The notes beneath the pieces are model-generated. The model was not told the origin of the DNA. It worked only from the letters and a program-made list of their open reading frames with translations, and did not search any database. Below, in pieces: positions 36,586 through 46,580 of a stretch of 64,000 bases of DNA. Source of the DNA: Neobacillus thermocopriae (GTDB lineage Bacteria; Bacillota; Bacilli; Bacillales; Cytobacillaceae). Made by a program: the position numbers and the translations under genes. How positions within the stretch are numbered: position 1 is the first letter of the stretch; each line of letters starts with the position of its first letter. The stretch spans positions 1-64,000 of the forward strand of contig NZ_JAAIUV010000011.1 in NCBI RefSeq assembly GCF_010975035.1. The letters are read 5' to 3'.

Positions 36586-37440
36586 TTAGCAACTTGATAG
36601 ATTTTTCACCCACATATTCATGTTTTCAAGCTTGTCATAAATATAAACATTATTCATCAATCTGCCCCGATATGCATAGCCAAGCTGATAAAGAACAGCA
36701 TTCATCCCAAAGGAAAGCGATCTAGCAATGGAATAGGCACAAAATATTCCTCTTCTCTTCAGCTCACCCTCAAGTTCTTTTAGAATCATTTTCATGAGGC
36801 CATATTTTCTATGCTCTGGTAGTGTCGCACAATCTGTCAACTCTGCATTTTTGTAAAAATCATTGATTTCTGCTGAAGCAGCGCTTACAATTTCCCCTTG
36901 ATGAAAATAGGCATAATAGATTGTCCCATCCTTCATCGTCTTAATAATATAATCCGGATCATTCAATGGAGTCGGATAAATTTGGAATACCTGGCGATAA
37001 AGGCCAGAAAGCATGGAAGCATGAGATTCATCCAACCTTATTAATTCGTATTCTTTAGGTGGTAACGTCTTTGTTTCTGTTTTATTTAACTGATAGATGC
37101 TCTTGATAATTCCGTCTTCCGTAATCCAATGATCATTTTTCTTGCGATCTGCCGAATAATACTTTGAATAAAAATAAGCATCAGATCCGAGAAAATAATG
37201 GTCAACCATTGCCTCCGGCTGAAGCCCCCATTCAAAAAACCCAATAGTATCTTCTTTTCTTCCTTTAATAATCAATTTTTCCGCTTGATTTTGTTTGACA
37301 AGATCCTCTGCTTTGGAAAGAACTTGATTGAGATTCCCTCGATAATCATCAACTCGAATTCTTTTGTTAAATGGATCAATATAAACCTCCAAATAATAAT
37401 GATCTTCATTAATTCTTAACGTAAAAGCTAATTGACTCAT
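36586..37440 (-). CDS. yodP: Beta-lysine N-acetyltransferase (AblB/YodP)
   Basis: GNAT-fold enzyme expected to acetylate the epsilon amine of beta-lysine made by KamA. 284 residues from ATG 37440 (AAGGGGG upstream; the longer frame lacks a site). N-terminal beta domain, then the GNAT region with LTDCATLPEHRKYGLMKMIL as the acetyl-CoA loop. In archaea the KamA/AblB pair makes an osmolyte; in this catabolic cluster it more likely protects an intermediate. Confidence 0.9.
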   Translation of the reverse strand: MSQLAFTLRINEDHYYLEVYIDPFNKRIRVDDYRGNLNQVLSKAEDLVKQNQAEKLIIKGRKEDTIGFFEWGLQPEAMVDHYFLGSDAYFYSKYYSADRKKNDHWITEDGIIKSIYQLNKTETKTLPPKEYELIRLDESHASMLSGLYRQVFQIYPTPLNDPDYIIKTMKDGTIYYAYFHQGEIVSAASAEINDFYKNAELTDCATLPEHRKYGLMKMILKELEGELKRRGIFCAYSIARSLSFGMNAVLYQLGYAYRGRLMNNVYIYDKLENMNMWVKNLSSC

Positions 37441-37557
37441 AATTTCCCCCTTGCTCTGATGGAACATCCTCTGAACCATACTAGTATAATGTCCGGCTAT
37501 CAATCAGCCGGACATCAATTAATTTCCAATTTACCTCTTAGTCTATCATGAAAAGAA

Positions 37558-38826
37558 CTAATCGTTAACCCCGCACCATTTTAATAGTGTTAATGCAATA
37601 ATTTCACTGGCAGCAAACATTTCTTCTAAAATAATATGTTCATTCGCATCGTGGGCTAATTCCGTGATTCCTGGTCCAAACACAACGACTGGCGTTCCTC
37701 CAATATTAGAAAGAATCCCCCCATCTGTTCCCCACGGACTCGCTTCAATAATAGGTTCATCTCCTTTCACTGATTTAAAGCTTCTAGACAGTTCTTCAAT
37801 TAAAGGATGATCACTTTCTAAATTACCTGGTAGCCACATAGCGCCAAACCATTCAATTTTTATCGGGTGTTGTTTAAACCACTCATCTTGTTCATTCAAT
37901 TCTTCCAGACATGCGTGCATTTGATGTTGAGCCTCTTGAATGGTTTCCTGCGGTGCAACCCCCATCCTCCCTTCAATCACTGCAGTATCAGGCACTGAGG
38001 AAGGCCACTCTCCGCTCGTAATTTTTCCAATATTAATGGGAATGGGAATCGGGATATTTTCATATAAGGAATCTGTTATTTTGGCATTTCTATCTTTCTC
38101 TAACTGTTGTAATCTCTGAATAACTTTTACTGATTTTTCAATGGCATTAACACCTTCGTACCTTGTTCCTCCATGAGCTGCCTTACCTTTTACAGTTATT
38201 CTAAACCACATAGAGCCTTGTTGTTTTGGGAAAATTTTCATATTTGTTGGTTCTGGTATGATTGCTCCATCAGCTCGATAACCTTTAAGTACTGCAGCCA
38301 ATGTACCGGCTCCTCCACTTTCTTCTTCAATAACGCTTTGAAAGATGATATCTCCCTTTAATTTTGTCCCCGTTTCTATAATGGACTCTATAGCCATAAG
38401 GAGTGCTACCGTACCGCCCTTCATATCTGTCGCACCTCTGCCGTAGAGTCTTCCGGATTCAATATGTCCACTGAATGGATCATGTTCCCATCTATTCCTG
38501 TCCCCTACCGGAACTACATCAATATGACCATTGAGGATCATCGACTTTCCTCCCCCGGTCCCTTTTAGTACGGCAACTAGATTGGGATTACCTTCAAAAT
38601 CTTTCCGGTCACAGCAAAAAGCAGGGTGATTTCTCAACCCATCTCCACCAATTTCCCAAATATCCAGTTTCATCCCTAATTGGCGGCACTTTTCTATTAT
38701 TACAGCTTGAGCACTACTTTCATTTCCACGTGTACTGTTTTCTTGAACCAATCTTTGTAACAGCCTTGCACCTTTTATCCTATTCTCTTTCAACCATTTT
38801 CTAATTCTTATTTCATGATTTTTCAC
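37558..38826 (-). CDS. yodQ: M20-family deacylase (YodQ)
   Basis: 422 residues, ArgE/DapE-like zinc amidohydrolase. LNGHIDVVPVG carries the first metal ligands, GRGATDMKGG the bridging Asp, and VIEEESGGAG the catalytic Glu pair. In the locus it could remove the acetyl group that YodP added once the chain is shortened, or act on another N-acyl compound; inferred. Confidence 0.88.
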   Translation of the reverse strand: MKNHEIRIRKWLKENRIKGARLLQRLVQENSTRGNESSAQAVIIEKCRQLGMKLDIWEIGGDGLRNHPAFCCDRKDFEGNPNLVAVLKGTGGGKSMILNGHIDVVPVGDRNRWEHDPFSGHIESGRLYGRGATDMKGGTVALLMAIESIIETGTKLKGDIIFQSVIEEESGGAGTLAAVLKGYRADGAIIPEPTNMKIFPKQQGSMWFRITVKGKAAHGGTRYEGVNAIEKSVKVIQRLQQLEKDRNAKITDSLYENIPIPIPINIGKITSGEWPSSVPDTAVIEGRMGVAPQETIQEAQHQMHACLEELNEQDEWFKQHPIKIEWFGAMWLPGNLESDHPLIEELSRSFKSVKGDEPIIEASPWGTDGGILSNIGGTPVVVFGPGITELAHDANEHIILEEMFAASEIIALTLLKWCGVND

Positions 38827-38858
38827 ATTGCATCCCTCCTTTTGGATAAATACATCGA

Positions 38859-39524
38859 TTAATATGGGATATACCTCAAATTATCGCTTATTTTAAAATC
38901 ACAGCCCGTGTTTTTAACTATGTTTTCAATATTGTAAGGGGGAAATATTTCTGTCATAACCAAGTTGTGTTCCGTAACTTGGAAAACAGCAAGTTCCGTT
39001 ACAATCATGTCCACACAAGCTGATGATGTTAATGGAAACGTACATTGTTTAACAATCTTTGGGTTTCCCTGTTTATCACAATGATTCATGACGACAATCA
39101 CTTTCTTTGCTTTTTGAGCCAGCTCCATTGCACCGCCCATTCCTGGAACCCTTTTTCCTGGCACGATCCAGTTGGCAAGGTCTCCTTTTTCACTAACTTG
39201 AAGGGAACCTAATATCGTCATATCTACTCGTCCCCTACGGATCATTCCAAAAGCTATGGAACTATCACAATAGGATCCTCCTGGTTTTAATGTGACTGGG
39301 AAGCCTCCAGCATTACAAAGATTTTCATCTTCTTCCCCTTTTTGCGGGCTTGGTCCCATCCCTGTGATACCATTCTCTGCATGGAACATGACATTGATAT
39401 CTTCGGAAAGAAAATTGGGGACAAGCGATGGAATACCAATTCCAAGATTAACAACCATGCCATTCCTTATTTCTTCTGCAGCCCTACGTGCGAGTTTGTT
39501 TCGTATTTCTACTCCCATGCCCAT
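38859..39524 (-). CDS. yodR: CoA-transferase subunit B (YodR)
   Basis: 221 residues of 3-oxoacid CoA-transferase beta type. The SENGITGMG-like motif reads AENGITGMGPSP with the catalytic Glu. It overlaps yodS by 16 bp, as paired subunits often do. AAAGGGGGG upstream of ATG 39524. Confidence 0.92.
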   Translation of the reverse strand: MGMGVEIRNKLARRAAEEIRNGMVVNLGIGIPSLVPNFLSEDINVMFHAENGITGMGPSPQKGEEDENLCNAGGFPVTLKPGGSYCDSSIAFGMIRRGRVDMTILGSLQVSEKGDLANWIVPGKRVPGMGGAMELAQKAKKVIVVMNHCDKQGNPKIVKQCTFPLTSSACVDMIVTELAVFQVTEHNLVMTEIFPPYNIENIVKNTGCDFKISDNLRYIPY

Positions 39525-40201
39525 TTCCAGTCGCCCCCCTTTGACGGTATCACGTGATCAACGAAAACCCCTGGGGTGACAATTTCTTCTGGATTCAATC
39601 TTCCAAGTGGAACAATTTCCCCAACTTCTGCAATGGTAATATCTCCTGCCATTGCTACAAGAGGATTTGTATTTCGAGCACTTTTATCATAAATTAAGTT
39701 TCCATATTCATCCGCCTTTTTTGCATAGACAATCGATACTTCTGCAGTCAGGGCCGCTTCCACCAAATATTTCTTTCCATTTAATGTATATACCGGTTTG
39801 TTTTTCGCAACAATTTCATTATCTACCCCAATATCTGAAAGTATTGCAGGGATTCCAACCCCGCCGGCCCGGATCCTCTCCATCAATATCCCCTGGGGTG
39901 AAAACTCTACCTCCAGCTTTCCTTCTTGCATAAACTTACCCGCAAACGGATTAGAACCAATATGTGAAGCAATCACCTTTGCCGCTCGTTCTTGACTAAC
40001 TAATTTTCCTATCCCAATATGAGGGAACCCAGTGTCATTCCCAATGAGTGTCAAGTTCCGAATTCCTTTTTTTAAGATTCCTTCAATGAGGGTAGGTGGG
40101 GAGCCTACTCCTCCAAACCCGCCAAACATGATGGTCATGCCATCATGGAAGTATTCCAATACCCTCTCCAATGTTGTGATTTTGCCAAATTGGTTATTCA
40201 T
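39509..40201 (-). CDS. yodS: CoA-transferase subunit A (YodS)
   Basis: 230 residues, alpha subunit with the glycine-rich MFGGFGGVGSPPTLIEGI segment. Forms the heteromeric enzyme with YodR that activates a 3-oxo acid using acyl-CoA. Overlaps yodT by 4 bp. In this pathway the substrate may be a 3-oxo-6-acetamidohexanoate, an inference from the neighbouring enzymes. Confidence 0.92.
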   Translation of the reverse strand: MNNQFGKITTLERVLEYFHDGMTIMFGGFGGVGSPPTLIEGILKKGIRNLTLIGNDTGFPHIGIGKLVSQERAAKVIASHIGSNPFAGKFMQEGKLEVEFSPQGILMERIRAGGVGIPAILSDIGVDNEIVAKNKPVYTLNGKKYLVEAALTAEVSIVYAKKADEYGNLIYDKSARNTNPLVAMAGDITIAEVGEIVPLGRLNPEEIVTPGVFVDHVIPSKGGDWKWAWE

Positions 40202-41559
40202 TCATAGTCACCAGCCTTTCCTGATAGGTTCATAGACTTTGAAAAGGCTGAAAATGTATCTCTTATTAATTGGATCAACTCCATTAATTCCTGCTCATTA
40301 ATGGTTAATGGTGGCGAAATAATAATGGAATCACCATTTACACCATCAATACCTGAACCAGATGGATATACGATGAGACCAATCTCCTTAGCCAGTTCCA
40401 CCATTCTTTGAGTAACAAATGCTTTTCGTGGAAAAGGTTTTTTAGTATGCTGATCTTCCACAAATTCAATACCTAACAATAACCCCTTACCTCGAACATC
40501 ACCAATAAACGAATAGGAATCTTTCATTTCTTCTAATTGTTGTTTTAAATAATTTCCCTTCTCTTCTACCTGTCTCATAATCTTATGTTTTTCAAGATAT
40601 TCAAGTACAGCTAGTGAGATGGCACAAGACTGTGGATTTGCACTAAGAGTATGTCCACTCATAATCGATTTCGAACCATTGAGTATTGGCTCCATTACCT
40701 TATCCGAGGCAACAGCAACCGCAATCGGAGCATATCCTGCCCCCAATCCTTTTCCTAAAGTAACAATGTCAGGTAGTACTCCCCAATGTTCACAAGCAAG
40801 CATTCTTCCTGTTCGTCCTGACCCTGTCATGACTTCATCGGCAATAAAGAGGATTTCATATTTATCACATATTTGTCGGATAATTTGAAAATAACCTTCA
40901 GGTGGAGAAATTGCTCCTCCAGCTGCTCCAATAATTGGTTCAGCGATAAAAGCAGCGATGTGTTCTGGACCAATTCGCTGAATAACGGTTTCAAGTTCCT
41001 TTGCGCATAGGAAACTACAAGATGGTGCTTCAAGATTATAAGGGCAGCGATAACAATAAGGAGGATGAATAACAGGAAAATCCTCAAGGAGAGGAACAAA
41101 CCTTGCTCTTCTACTCGTATGCCCTGACATCGAAAGCGCTCCCATTGTAATTCCATGATAACTGACCCATCGGGATAACACTTTCGTTTTTGTGTGGATT
41201 CCTTTTTCCTGCCAATACTGAATAGCCATTTTCATAGCCGTCTCAGTCGCTTCGGAACCACTATTTACGAAAAAACACCAATTAAGCTGACCAGGTAACA
41301 GGGCAGCTATTTTCTTAGCTAACTGCTCAGCTGCTTCACTGGTAAACTGAGAGCGATACACAAAAGATATTTTTTTGGCCTGTTCATTCATTGCCTCAAT
41401 AATTTCCGGGACCCCATGTCCGATATTGGCTGTTACTGCGCCAGAAGCACCATCCAAATATTTCTTCCCTTCTTTATCAAATAAATAGACCCCTTTTCCA
41501 TAGTCAATTACAGGGTACACCTGGTCGAGTATTGGTTTGATTAAATGGGAACGTTTCAC
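40198..41559 (-). CDS. yodT: Class III aminotransferase (YodT)
   Basis: PLP enzyme, 453 residues from GTG 41559 (AAAGGA 13 bp upstream; the longer frame starts at TTG 41613 without a site). FFVNSGSEATETAMKMA and VTLGKGLGAGYAPIAV (PLP Lys) mark class III. It probably deaminates acetylated beta-lysine at C3. First gene of the yodTSRQP-kamR run. An imperfect inverted repeat (GGTACAA...TTGTACACC, 41591-41611) lies in the leader. Confidence 0.9.
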   Translation of the reverse strand: MKRSHLIKPILDQVYPVIDYGKGVYLFDKEGKKYLDGASGAVTANIGHGVPEIIEAMNEQAKKISFVYRSQFTSEAAEQLAKKIAALLPGQLNWCFFVNSGSEATETAMKMAIQYWQEKGIHTKTKVLSRWVSYHGITMGALSMSGHTSRRARFVPLLEDFPVIHPPYCYRCPYNLEAPSCSFLCAKELETVIQRIGPEHIAAFIAEPIIGAAGGAISPPEGYFQIIRQICDKYEILFIADEVMTGSGRTGRMLACEHWGVLPDIVTLGKGLGAGYAPIAVAVASDKVMEPILNGSKSIMSGHTLSANPQSCAISLAVLEYLEKHKIMRQVEEKGNYLKQQLEEMKDSYSFIGDVRGKGLLLGIEFVEDQHTKKPFPRKAFVTQRMVELAKEIGLIVYPSGSGIDGVNGDSIIISPPLTINEQELMELIQLIRDTFSAFSKSMNLSGKAGDYE

Positions 41560-41737
41560 TTCGAATACCACATCCTTTATAAAAATACAAAGGTACAATA
41601 GGTTGTACACCAATAAGATGGTCCCTTATAAAATTGTATGATGGATTTTTTCGTTTCTTTCTTCTATCAATCCAATCTTTTACTTTTTATTTGGGTTATT
41701 ATAGAATATCAAAGAGAATAAAGAAGGAATGAAATAG

Positions 41738-43099
41738 ATGAGTGCAATTAAACAAATTCAATCAAAATCAAGAGAAATATCCACGTTCCAATTAATAGTG
41801 ATCTTTTATTTATCAGCATTAATCATATCTACACTTTTATTAATGATACCCTTTGCCCATCGCCCAAATGTACATTTAAGCTTTATTGATGCCATGTTTA
41901 CAGCAGCAAGCGCGATAAGTGTAACAGGTTTAAGTGTCATTTCTGTGAAAGATACTTTTAGTAATTTTGGGATCTTCTTATTATGTCTCATACTTCAATT
42001 AGGCGGCCTTGGAGTTATGTCCTTAAGTACATTTCTTTGGGTAATGCTTGGGAAAAAAGTCGGCTTAAAAGAAAGACAACTAATTATGATTGACCATAAT
42101 CAATCCAATTTATCTGGGTTGGTTCAGCTAGCCAAGCGAATCTTTATTATCATTGTTACAATTGAATTCATAGGGGGAATTATTTTAGGGGTTCATTTTT
42201 TAAATTATTATGATAATGCCTTAACAGCGATGAAGCACGGCTTTTTTGCTTCTATTAGTGCCACAACAAATGCAGGTTTTGATATTACGGGTGAGTCATT
42301 AATTCCTTTTAAAAATGATTACTTTGTTCAAATCATAGTGATTTTCCTAGTTATCATTGGAGCCATTGGTTTCCCAGTCATTATTGAGGTTTATGAATTC
42401 TTAATCACCTTAAAAAACAAGAAAAAATTTCATTTTAGCCTGTTTACAAAGTTAACAACACTAACCTTTGTTATACTTACTGTATTAGGCGGCATATTCA
42501 TTTATCTTTTAGATATAAATCATTTTTTTGCTGATAAAAATTGGCATGAAGCGTTTTTTTATTCCTTTTTCCATTCAGTTACAACGAAAAGTGCCGGCCT
42601 AACAACGACCGATTTGAATGAATTCACACCAAGTAACCAACTCTTTATTTCCATTTTAATGTTCATAGGTGGTTCTCCAAGTAGTGCTAGTGGTGGGATC
42701 CGTACGACAACATTTGCCATCGTTGTCTTGGCAATCATCTTTTATGCTCAGGGAAAAGGGACCATAAAAGTGTTCAAGAGGGAACTAAAAGCAGAGGATG
42801 TCTTAAAGTCTTTTGTTGTAATAATGACCGGTTCCATTTTATGTTTAATATCGATTATCATTTTGTCCGTCACAGAAAAAGGGACCATTTTAGAAATTAT
42901 TTTTGAAGTCAATTCGGCATTTGGTACGAATGGATTATCTATGGGATTAACCCCCGAACTAACAACTTTTGGAAAATTTTTGATTATTATTTTAATGTTT
43001 ATTGGTCGGGTTGGAATAGTTACCTGTCTCTTAATGCTAAGAGGGAAAGGAAGAAAAGAAACCTTCCATTACCCAAAGGAAAAAGTCATTATTGGATAA
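41738..43099 (+). CDS. ktrD: Potassium uptake channel subunit, KtrB/KtrD-like
   Basis: 453 residues, TrkH/KtrB superfamily with four M1-P-M2 repeats. Filter-region segments: ASAISVTGLS, SISATTNAGF, VTTKSAGLTTTD, and NSAFGTNGLSMG. KtrD works with the cytosolic gating protein KtrC in B. subtilis; no ktrA/ktrC gene is adjacent here, as for B. subtilis ktrD, which stands alone. RBS AGAAGGAA. Own terminator. Confidence 0.92.
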   Translation: MSAIKQIQSKSREISTFQLIVIFYLSALIISTLLLMIPFAHRPNVHLSFIDAMFTAASAISVTGLSVISVKDTFSNFGIFLLCLILQLGGLGVMSLSTFLWVMLGKKVGLKERQLIMIDHNQSNLSGLVQLAKRIFIIIVTIEFIGGIILGVHFLNYYDNALTAMKHGFFASISATTNAGFDITGESLIPFKNDYFVQIIVIFLVIIGAIGFPVIIEVYEFLITLKNKKKFHFSLFTKLTTLTFVILTVLGGIFIYLLDINHFFADKNWHEAFFYSFFHSVTTKSAGLTTTDLNEFTPSNQLFISILMFIGGSPSSASGGIRTTTFAIVVLAIIFYAQGKGTIKVFKRELKAEDVLKSFVVIMTGSILCLISIIILSVTEKGTILEIIFEVNSAFGTNGLSMGLTPELTTFGKFLIIILMFIGRVGIVTCLLMLRGKGRKETFHYPKEKVIIG

Positions 43100-43108
43100 G
43101 AAATTTGA

Positions 43109-43137
43109 AAGAGGGTGTTCCAAAGGAACACCCTCTT
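43109..43137. terminator. Terminator after ktrD
   Basis: AAGAGGGTGTTCC (43109-43121) pairs with 43125-43137 around AAA. Strong and bidirectional with the convergent yjcZ-like gene. Confidence 0.9.
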
Positions 43138-43147
43138 CTTTCATTCA

Positions 43148-43297
43148 TTAATATTTTACTACCACTGCACCAATGATAATTAATAAAATGAATAAGACAA
43201 CAATTAACGCAAATCCACCATAACCGAAGCCATATCCATAGCCATACCCATAAGCAGGATATCCGCAGCCTCCGTCATATCCATATCCATAATGCAT
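43148..43297 (-). CDS. YjcZ family small sporulation protein
   Basis: 49 residues: a Gly/Tyr-rich front ([20 protein letters not shown]) and a C-terminal hydrophobic helix ([18 protein letters not shown]). This is the layout of YjcZ-type small membrane proteins, seen in sporulation-linked genes in bacilli. RBS GAGGAGTGAT. Monocistronic. Confidence 0.82.
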   Translation of the reverse strand: MHYGYGYDGGCGYPAYGYGYGYGFGYGGFALIVVLFILLIIIGAVVVKY

Positions 43298-43415
43298 AAT
43301 TACATATCACTCCTCAATCATATTTCTATTCCTTGTTACTTTATGTTATAGGTGCTTGACCTGTCTATGTATTCGCCTATATGATGAATACGATTATGAA
43401 TTGGGGAGTGAAATC

Positions 43416-44009
43416 ATGAAAAGCATCTTGAAGAGTTTTATTAACGGAATCTTAACGATCGTCCCAATAATTCTCGTTATTTATGTTATTTATAAAACAT
43501 TTATTTTTTTAGATGGATTGCTCGGCAATACTTTAAAACCATACTTGAAGGAAGATTATATTCCCGGTATCGGCTTACTATCCACTATCATCCTTATTAC
43601 ACTTTTAGGATGGCTCTCTACAAAATATATTACGGGAAAAATTATTAAAATCATTGATCGTCTACTTGAAAAAATTCCTGTCGTAAAAACTATATACTCC
43701 GTGATAAAGGATACCATTCAAAGTTTTCTTGGAGATAAAAAATCATTTTCAAAAGTTGCATTAGTAACGATACCTGGTACAGAAATGCGTAGTATCGGTT
43801 TTATTACTTCTGAACAATTAGAAGACCTATACAGCCCATTAAAGGATCATATCGCTGTCTATATCCCGCAAACCTTTCAAGTAGCAGGTTTTACATTTTT
43901 AATCCCTAAAGATCAAGTGGAAATTATTAATGTAAAACCTGAAGATGCAATGAAATTTATCCTTTCCGGAGGAATGACCTCGATCAGAAAGCAAAAAGTA
44001 ACTGAATAA
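43416..44009 (+). CDS. DUF502 family membrane protein
   Basis: 197 residues from ATG 43416 (GGGGAGTG upstream; the longer frame to 43356 has none). Two TM segments (about 10-30 and 50-70), then a conserved soluble region with IPVVKTIYSVIKDTIQSF and IPQTFQVAGFTFLIPK. Family function unknown; two-TM envelope protein. Confidence 0.88.
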   Translation: MKSILKSFINGILTIVPIILVIYVIYKTFIFLDGLLGNTLKPYLKEDYIPGIGLLSTIILITLLGWLSTKYITGKIIKIIDRLLEKIPVVKTIYSVIKDTIQSFLGDKKSFSKVALVTIPGTEMRSIGFITSEQLEDLYSPLKDHIAVYIPQTFQVAGFTFLIPKDQVEIINVKPEDAMKFILSGGMTSIRKQKVTE

Positions 44010-44023
44010 TAAATAGAAAAAAT

Positions 44024-44043
44024 AGCCGCTGATTATAGCGGCT
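44024..44043. terminator. Terminator between DUF502 and msrB
   Basis: AGCCGCT (44024-44030) pairs with AGCGGCT (44037-44043); flanked by A and T runs, abutting the msrB stop codon. Confidence 0.7.
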
Positions 44044-44044
44044 T

Positions 44045-44479
44045 TTACTCAAATAGCTTTATATAATCCCCATACCCTTCCTCAGCAAGCCTTTCTTTCG
44101 GGATAAATCTCAAGGCTGCAGAGTTAATGCAATAACGGAGACCGGTTGGAGCTGGTCCATCGTTAAACACATGTCCCAAATGAGAATCAGCTGTTTTGCT
44201 CCTCACTTCTGTCCGAATCATAGAATGGCTGTAATCTGCCTTCTCAATGATTTCCTCTTTATTGAGAGGCTTGGAAAAGCTTGGCCAACCGCAGCCAGCA
44301 TCAAATTTATCAAGTGAACTGAATAACGGCTTTCCAGACACGATATCAACATAAATGCCTTCTCTGGTTTCATTCCAATATTCATTATGAAATGGAGGTT
44401 CCGTTCCATTTTTTTGCGTCACTTCAAATTGCATGGGTGTTAATTTTTTTCTCAGCTTTTCCATATCTTTTTCTTTCAC
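44045..44479 (-). CDS. msrB: Peptide methionine-R-sulfoxide reductase
   Basis: Repairs R-methionine sulfoxide in proteins. 144 residues. [10 protein letters not shown] and the catalytic Cys in [12 protein letters not shown] are present; the two CxxC zinc sites of some MsrB are absent. Overlaps msrA by 4 bp and follows it in the same transcript. Confidence 0.95.
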   Translation of the reverse strand: MKEKDMEKLRKKLTPMQFEVTQKNGTEPPFHNEYWNETREGIYVDIVSGKPLFSSLDKFDAGCGWPSFSKPLNKEEIIEKADYSHSMIRTEVRSKTADSHLGHVFNDGPAPTGLRYCINSAALRFIPKERLAEEGYGDYIKLFE

Positions 44480-45012
44480 TTGTTATTCCCCCAATGCTTT
44501 TGAATAAAACCTGCACGCCCTGATCCGATATGATATCTTTCATAATGAGCCGGATTCTTTTTATAATAATACTGATGGTATTCCTCAGCTGGATAAAACG
44601 GCTTTGCTGGTAATATCGGTGTGACAATAGGTTTGTTAAACCTGCCGCTTTCCTCCAATGCTTTTTTTGATTCCTCCGCAAGCTCTTTCTGGGTTGGGTT
44701 ATGGTAAAAAATAGCAGTCCGATAAGAGTGCCCTCGGTCATGAAACTGGCCAGTCGGATCTGTCGGATCAATTTGCTGCCAAAATATCTCTAATAGTTTT
44801 TCATACGGAAAGACTTTCGGATCATACGTAATTTGGACAGCCTCATAATGACCGGTTGTATCGGAACATACTTGCTCATAGGTTGGGTTTTCTACGTGCC
44901 CTCCTGTATAACCGGAAATAATACTTTTAATACCGGGCTGTTCATCAAATGGCTTTACCATACACCAAAAACAACCGCCTGCAAACGTCGCTAGCTCGTA
45001 TTCTTCGTTCAT
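44476..45012 (-). CDS. msrA: Peptide methionine-S-sulfoxide reductase
   Basis: 178 residues from ATG 45012 (GGGGTG 7 bp upstream). Active site GGCFWC with Cys14 as nucleophile; [16 protein letters not shown] is typical. Works on the S epimer, partner of MsrB. Second in line behind ypmS by a 47-bp gap. Confidence 0.95.
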   Translation of the reverse strand: MNEEYELATFAGGCFWCMVKPFDEQPGIKSIISGYTGGHVENPTYEQVCSDTTGHYEAVQITYDPKVFPYEKLLEIFWQQIDPTDPTGQFHDRGHSYRTAIFYHNPTQKELAEESKKALEESGRFNKPIVTPILPAKPFYPAEEYHQYYYKKNPAHYERYHIGSGRAGFIQKHWGNNK

Positions 45013-45059
45013 CGTTTTACACCCCATTTTTTGCAAAAATATTGCCATCTCTATTTTAT

Positions 45060-45635
45060 TTAACTTACTGGAACAAAAATGAAAAAGGAAATCCGATCAT
45101 TTTTTAAATCAATCTGATCTACTTGAATTTTCATATCACTCTTGAGGTTTAACTGTTGCATATGAACATAAATTTGTTTATCATTTGGCCTAATTTCAAC
45201 ACCTTTTGGCAGTTTATAATTTTCACTGATAAATTTCAGTACATAAGAAATCGGAAGAGGCAGGTTCCCAATGGACATCGATTTTTGTATAAGGACCAAA
45301 TCTCCATTTTCAAGTGCTTTAGGTACAAAAGTTAATTTCATATTTACTTCTTGACTAAATACTGGCAATGATCCATATAATTCCACATCATCCCCTAATA
45401 ATACCCTATATTCAATTGGGGAATCTGCTGCCTCTTTTTTTATATAATGATTGATGAGCTGATTTAAATCATATTTATTTGAATGTACTTGGAATGAAAC
45501 ATAATTATTATCATCTTTGGATTTCACATTCTTTATTTCCTGATCCGGAGTTAAAACAAGTGAAAAAATAATTATTGCAAATAAAAGGTTTGCTCCCAAC
45601 AGGATTAGAAACCCTATTTTCCATTTGTTTTTCAT
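45060..45635 (-). CDS. ypmS: YpmS family membrane-anchored protein (DUF2140)
   Basis: 191 residues: one N-terminal TM segment (about 6-28), then an extracytoplasmic beta-rich domain. [12 protein letters not shown] and [16 protein letters not shown] match YpmS. Gene order ypmQ-ypmR-ypmS-msr is that of B. subtilis. Function unknown. Confidence 0.85.
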   Translation of the reverse strand: MKNKWKIGFLILLGANLLFAIIIFSLVLTPDQEIKNVKSKDDNNYVSFQVHSNKYDLNQLINHYIKKEAADSPIEYRVLLGDDVELYGSLPVFSQEVNMKLTFVPKALENGDLVLIQKSMSIGNLPLPISYVLKFISENYKLPKGVEIRPNDKQIYVHMQQLNLKSDMKIQVDQIDLKNDRISFFIFVPVS

Positions 45636-45641
45636 AAAAAT

Positions 45642-46466
45642 CTAATTCTCCTCTTTAGTTACCATATACGGCTTCTTTTCCATATCCGGCAGAACCTTAC
45701 TTTCTAGTGTTTCATTGAGTCTATGGGCAATCAATTCATATCCTTTGTCATTTGGGTGGAAATTATCGCTATAAAGTAAATTTTCATCTGAATTAGTAAA
45801 CAAATCTTTAATACCGACATAATATGCATTTGGATATCTTGAAATCACTAATTGCGCTGTATTGTTCCACTCAGAAACAATTTCATCAAATTCTTTAATA
45901 TCCGAGAACCATTTAGAAAATGGATTATATAAACCTACTAATACAATCGATACATCTGGGTTCTCTTGTAGGATTGTTTCCATAATTTTACTTAGGTTAT
46001 TTTCGAAAACTTCCTTCCCTTTCATAAATTCATCAATTTGAAGATGATAAAAATTATCCTTCACCACTTGCATAATATCATTTCCACCAATAGTAAGGAT
46101 GACCAAATCTGCCTTTTGCAATACTTCTTTCATTTCATTTGATTGAAGTCTTTTTAATAGCTGATCAGAACGGTTTCCCTTTACACCGTAATTATAAAAA
46201 TCTACCTCTTTGATATGTTCTTCTTCTTCCAACATGGATTCTAAATATGGTAAATATCCACCCTGACCTGTGCTATCACCTACGCCAAGTGTTAATGAGT
46301 CCCCTGCTGACAGCACCGTTAAGGTAGATGGAGATTCATTTGCAGGAATCGTTTCATAAGCTTTTGCTGTCGTTTCCTTCGATTGTCGAATGGCTTTCTG
46401 TTCAATTTTAAAGCAAGAGCTTAAGAAAATAGTGGAGATTATGAGAAGGGGGAGTAATTTTTTCAT
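45642..46466 (-). CDS. ypmR: GDSL/SGNH lipoprotein hydrolase (YpmR)
   Basis: 274 residues from ATG 46466 (AGGTGAT upstream). Lipoprotein signal ending ISTIFLSSC. Block I AGDSLTLGVGDS, block III TIGGNDIM, and block V DNFHPNDKGYE form the lipase/esterase active site. Membrane-anchored outside the cell; substrate unknown. Confidence 0.88.
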   Translation of the reverse strand: MKKLLPLLIISTIFLSSCFKIEQKAIRQSKETTAKAYETIPANESPSTLTVLSAGDSLTLGVGDSTGQGGYLPYLESMLEEEEHIKEVDFYNYGVKGNRSDQLLKRLQSNEMKEVLQKADLVILTIGGNDIMQVVKDNFYHLQIDEFMKGKEVFENNLSKIMETILQENPDVSIVLVGLYNPFSKWFSDIKEFDEIVSEWNNTAQLVISRYPNAYYVGIKDLFTNSDENLLYSDNFHPNDKGYELIAHRLNETLESKVLPDMEKKPYMVTKEEN

Positions 46467-46560
46467 TTTATCACCTGCCTTCTTTAGCTTATGTTTATTA
46501 TAACATGACAATTTTTATACAGAACAAACATATACTATATCTTATTCCCAATAAAAAAAA

Positions 46561-46580
46561 TAGACCATTGTATTGGTCTA
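46561..46580. terminator. Terminator of ypmQ
   Basis: TAGACCA (46561-46567) pairs with TGGTCTA (46574-46580), T run after on the minus strand. The ypmQ stop codon lies inside the stem. Confidence 0.8.

Noticed and set aside
41591..41613. Sigma-54 promoter before yodT (TGGTGT...TTGTA)
   Set aside because: The spacing between the halves is 8 instead of 5 and the -12 GC is missing. Only the inverted repeat itself is noted.
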